A DNA stretch of 64,000 nt from Limnoperna fortunei (taxonomy: Eukaryota > Mollusca > Bivalvia > Mytilida > Modiolidae). The DNA lies in assembly GCA_944474755.1 (NCBI GenBank), contig OX104117.1, positions 64,471,522-64,535,521 on the forward strand, written 5' to 3'. The position numbers and the translations under genes were made by a program. The notes under the pieces were generated by a model. The model made no database searches. It was not told the origin of the DNA and was given only the letters and a program-made list of their open reading frames with translations. Shown one piece after another: positions 59,602 through 64,000 of the stretch (the first letter of the stretch is position 1; every line of letters starts with the position of its first letter).

Positions 59602-60983
59602 AACAGTAAAGTACCAACAAGACATTCCAATAAAAAAGTAGGGCACCAACAAGACATTACAATAAAAACAGTAGGGTACCAACAGACATCCCAATAAAAA
59701 TAGTAGAGTACAAACAAGACATTCCAATTAAAACAGTGGAGTACAAACAAGACATTCCAATAAAAACAGTGGAGTACAAACAAGACATTCCAATAGTAGA
59801 GTACCAACAAGATCCCAATAAAAACAGTAGAGTACAAACAAGACATTCCAATAAAAATAGTAGAGTACAAACAAGAAATTCCAATAAAAACAGTAGAGTA
59901 CAAACAAGACATCCCAATTAAAACAGTAGAGTACAAACAAGACATTCCAATAGTAGAGTACCAACAAGATCCCAATAAAAACAGTAGAGTACCAACAGAA
60001 ATTCCAATAAAAACAGTGGAGTACAAACAAGACATTCCAATAAAAACAATAGAGTACCAACATATATTCCAATAAAAAAGTTGAGTACAAACAAGACATT
60101 CTGATAAAAAAGTAGAGTACCAACAAGACATTCCAATAAAAAAGTAGAGTACAAACAAGACATTCCAATAAAAACAGTACAGTACCAATAAGACATTCCA
60201 ATAAAAACAGTACAGTACAAACAAGACATTCCAATAAAAACAGTAGAGTACCAACAGACATTCCAATAAAAACAGTAGAGTACCAACAGACATACCAATA
60301 AAAACAGTAGAGTACAAACAAGACATTCCAATAAAAAAGTAGAGTGCAAACAGGACATTCCAATAGTAGAGTACAAACAAGACATTCCAATAAAAATAGT
60401 AGAGTACCAACAAGTTATTCCAATAAAAACAGTAGAGTACAAACAAGACATTCCAATAAAAACAGTAGCGTACCAACAGACATCCCAATAAAAACAGTAG
60501 AGTACAAACAAGACATTCCAATAAAAACAGTACAGTACCAATAAGACATTCCAATAAAAACAGTACAGTACCAATAAGACATTCCAATAAAAATAGTAGA
60601 GTACCAACAAGTTATTCCAATAAAAACAGTAGAGTACAAACAAGACATTCCAATAAAAACAGTAGCGTACCAACAGACATCCCAATAAAAACAGTAGAGT
60701 ACAAACAAGACATTCCAATAAAAAAAGTAGAGTACAAACAAGACATTCCAATAAAAACAGTAGAGTACAAACAGGACACTCCAATAAAAATAGTGGAGTA
60801 CCAACAGACATTCCAATAAAAAAGTAGAGTATAAACAAGACATTCCAATAAAAACAGTAGAGTACAAACAGATATTCTAATAAAATAGTGGAGTACCAAC
60901 AAGACATTCCAAAAAAAAATAGTAGAGTACAAGCAAGACATTCCAATAAAAACAGTAGAGTACCAACAGACATTCCAATAAAA
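59602..60983. repeat. 43-copy ~33-bp minisatellite
   Basis: Unit CAGTAGAGTACAAACAAGAC then ATTCCAATAAAAA, with variants of 30-33 bp (loss of AAG, CCC for TCC, GTAGCG or GTACAG). I counted 43 GTAGAGTAC-type cores. The reverse strand lacks stop codons in most units in all frames, so long open frames (up to 368 codons) are artefacts. Multi-unit blocks recur (for example 60396 and 60594, about 198 bp apart). Confidence 0.95.
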
Positions 60984-61892
60984 TCCAGCGAAATGAATCT
61001 TTGAAATAGTACATTACACCCCAACTACACAGATAACTGACGTTTGAAAAACTTCTTTCTGCACTTTTAAAAACAAAATCATATTAACAGAACCCTATCG
61101 TACCGTGTCAGGAAAAGGTCATTCGATAACAAGACAGAAACCATTTACCATTAGATCAATGCATGATGTTGAGGTTGACAAACATTCAATATTCATTTGT
61201 TGATCAAGAAGAAGAATTTGTAAAAAGTTCGTTCCGATATATGTATATTGGACATGAAAATAATAAGACAAATAGTCCCATTGAAAATCATATTGTACAT
61301 TTGTATAAATTTCTTGTATAAAAATCCATGGCTTTCATGTGAAAACAAAAATAATTTGAAATTCTACCTTAAAAAATCGTCTCGTTTTCTGTTTATAGTT
61401 GTCCTCTTCAAACTAGTTTTTTCCAATAAACTTAAATGTTTATGATTGTATTTCAAACTTTTTATGATACTAAATATTTATAACAACTTTGGCGTTGTTT
61501 ATTAAAAATAATTGAATTTCTAATAACACATCTTCTAAACAAAACATGTATTAGTGTGTTTTTATAAATATGAAATCCATAGAAAATATATTTATATATT
61601 TTAATTCGATCTTCTTATAGAACTTTGCGTTTAAGATTTTTATTTTTTATGTTTCTTCGCCTACGCAAATTGAAAATATTTTTATAATATTTTGAGACAG
61701 ATAAACTTGTTCTGTGTATTTGAATGATTTTACGTGAAGAAAATTGTAAAAAAAAAATTCTTGAAAATGGCCATCATGGAAAGTAACATAATATAACATG
61801 AAAGTACTATTTTCTATTGCAATTGTCCCTGTTTTTGACATTAATATAATTCATCCATCTTATAGCGTCTACATATATCAGAGAATTGCCTT
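60984..61892. other. Intergenic, nothing recognised
   Basis: AT-rich; no repeat family or gene supported. Confidence 0.5.
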
Positions 61893-62180
61893 TCTATAGC
61901 CCGGAACCATACTGGGAGGGTTCCCAGTTTTCGACCCACAGACCTGCCCAGCGTGTTACCGGTGGCGGATAAGGTAGAACCTCTCGTTGTGGGTTGTCAG
62001 GTCATAATACGGAAATCCTAGCCGCGGAAGGTAATAGGCGACGTGTTTGGAGAGTTTCATCGCTCCTTGCACGATGAAGACCCCTTTTGTAGATATCGAA
62101 AAGGAGTAGTCTCGTTGCAGCCACTACAAAAGGATAACTTCTCCGCCCCTACCCAATGCTCCTTACTTTTCCAGTGGCAG
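61893..62180 (-). repeat. Dispersed repeat family A, copy 5 (best preserved 3' half)
   Basis: Antisense. The minus strand reads GAGCATTGGGTAGGGGCGGA, CTTTTGTAGTGGCTGCAACG, CTACAAAAGGGGTCTTCATC, GGTAACACGCTGGGCAGGTC and AACTGGGAACCCTCCCAGTA, the same order as copy 3. Confidence 0.75.
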
Positions 62181-63120
62181 TGAAAAAATTTTTCCTCGAT
62201 TGTTAGATGCCGATATCATAAAGAATATGTAGACGAGCGCGTGTATTGGCAGACTTTCGATTATTTTTTCGTTTGATCTTGTTGCGTACGAGTACGTGTG
62301 ATTGAAAAGCATCTGATCAACACAATCAACTTATTGATAGATGCTAGTAAGGTGTCGCACAGTTGTTCTCTACCTTCCTTATCTGTCTTTCTGTCCCTGC
62401 TAAACGAAACAGCATCAGGTTAAGGAAACATGAAACACTTGTTTTATGTGTTTGTTTTTACTACTAGTTTGTATAGTATTTTGTTTGCTTTTAGTCCCTT
62501 CATACATGTAATGTGCTCATAGAACTGATAAAGATTTGGTTCAGTTCGGTACAATTTATTTGGTATAAACGAATGATTTTGTATGGTTACTGGAATCATC
62601 GTTCTTTGAGCCTCTCTCGATTGTCCTTGTCTAAGCTATGGGTAGATTTTGGGGGTTTTTTTGTTTTCTTGTATCTCATCATACAAGAAAATAATGCGAT
62701 CTATAACATTCATCTTATCAAACTTCACAATTGGCAAGTATTTAAAATATATCTTAAAGACTTGGACGATAAAGCTTATAGTTGAATTTGTGCGATGAAC
62801 ACTGAAAAAATGATGCAAAATCTGGCTTAACAAAGAGCACACGAAATTGACAGGTAGAGATTAACACATGAACTACAGACATCATATATTTAAACAAAAC
62901 AAGCTATAAAAGTTATTTTTAATCAAAGCATGTGCATGAGACTTGTCTTATTTGTCCAAAATAGCTCAAGACAAATTTGTGTGGTTTGCTAATGAGTCAC
63001 CAATAATTTCTTATATTGTTGAGTATGATATATTTGCTTTCTGATTTCATTTATATACTGTCGCATAGTATTTATATATTATTGATGCATGTTCTTATAC
63101 GCTGATTGTAATCAAGTTAT

Positions 63121-63292
63121 GGGGCCTCTGTGGCCGATTGTAGTTTGTTGCCTGTCAACACTGAGGATGATCGATCGACAATGAATTGATAAGAACAGGT
63201 CGGGGTTTTCTCCGGGTACTTCGACTTCCGTCCTCTAATAAAAACTAGACACCATGATATAGCTGAAAATTGCCGAAAACACCATTCAAACA
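63121..63292 (+). mobile_element. tRNA-derived SINE, internally shortened (copy 9)
   Basis: GGGCCTCTGTGGCCGATTG head, GTCAACACTGAGG, GGTCGGGGTTTTCTCCGGGT, ATAAAAACTAGACACC, ATGATATAGCTGAAAATTGC, ACACCATTCAAACAAA tail. The B box region is deleted. Confidence 0.8.
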
Positions 63293-63299
63293 AAAGTGT

Positions 63300-64000
63300 C
63301 AAATAAAATTGTAATCTTAAGGTACAAACAGTATTTTGGTTATGGTAATTTTTTAAGATATATATGGCGACTTAATTTTTCTTTCCGTGCTTGACATGTA
63401 CAAGCCTATTTGTTTTCTCGAAATACCCTTCATTAGAAAAATTAAAGCATTGCATTGGTTCAACTCAATAAAAAAACTAATTGAAATTATGTTGTGTATT
63501 CAATGTCCGTTATAAGAACTATAATGTATTTTAATCTTTCCCAGAAATTCGGATTTTTTTCAAACATCCCTTAATTTCTGTTTAAATAAACTCGTATCGA
63601 AAGAAAAGAGCATTAAATTGGTTTTAAGACGTTTTCATCTTTCTTATGTTATATACACAAAATGTCATGATATACAAAATCAAACCCCGTCGAATTGTTT
63701 CACACACAAAAATGTGATTAGCAGACATCATTCACTTTTCTTAAATTAATTTCCGCTGTCACAGTAATTATGTTGTTTTTTACCGTATAAACCCATTTCA
63801 TCTACACGACTATTAATTTGGCACGATTATACTCTATATTTAACTCTTTTAATGATCACTTTTTTTCTGACAATCTGGAGACATATATCGTATTTATGTA
63901 CTTCAGATTTAAGAGAAAAATATAAAGTAAAAAACGTAATATTTTGCAATGAACCTCTCAAATCTTTTCTTTGCGCCGTAGTCTTAAATCCACTTTGATT
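63300..64000. other. Intergenic, nothing recognised
   Basis: AT-rich end of the window; no feature supported. Confidence 0.5.

Noticed and set aside
59602..60983. CRISPR-like array
   Set aside because: The units are contiguous variants of one sequence without unique spacers, and the genome is eukaryotic.
59592..61024. Long minus-strand open frames (up to 368 codons) of Cys/Leu/Tyr/Phe-rich repeats
   Set aside because: They come from a stop-free minisatellite unit that is open in all three reverse frames; no start context, splice site or non-repeat domain.

Overview
The window is eukaryotic nuclear DNA: AT-rich, with split genes using GT-AG introns, tRNA-derived SINEs, simple repeats, fold-back elements and a Penelope-like retroelement. 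The SINE tail (ending in a GGCGTTAAAC-like motif followed by CAAACAAAC) and the encoded proteins suggest a mollusc, most likely a bivalve. This is inference from repeat style, not from a database search.

Positions 5818-32960 (+) hold one complete multi-exon gene that I could assemble by eye. It has 23 coding exons, all introns are GT-AG, phases agree across every junction, and the total is 3927 nt (1308 codons plus stop). It encodes a secreted ADAMTS metalloprotease: signal peptide, M12B propeptide, furin site, reprolysin domain with an HExxHxxGxxHD zinc site, disintegrin-like region, central TSP1 repeat, Cys-rich region, spacer, eight further TSP1 repeats and a C-terminal PLAC domain. Disintegrin-like and spacer motifs look closest to the ADAMTS2/3/14 (procollagen N-propeptidase) group, but the TSP1 array is expanded and six repeats lie in a single 1195-bp exon. 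Intron 3 carries a 5'-truncated Penelope-like element with a fold-back inverted copy and a 14-bp target-site duplication.

Positions 35965-40483 (-) hold the last three exons of a tetraspan membrane protein of the claudin/PMP22 type. The exon with the first membrane segment was not found. A decayed LINE reverse-transcriptase fragment lies just downstream on the same strand.

The rest (40.5-64 kb) is repeat-dominated, with no complete gene recognised. It has SINE copies on both strands, several tandem arrays (including a 43-copy ~33-bp minisatellite at 59.6-61.0 kb) and several palindromic MITE-like elements. It also has a very young 2184-bp element at 50207-52390 with identical 468-bp terminal direct repeats, inserted cleanly into a SINE. 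The first 5.8 kb is repeat-rich intergenic DNA with one weak exon candidate.

The two genes are convergent (3' ends about 3 kb apart) and I see no functional link between them. No CRISPR, operon or prokaryotic feature is present.
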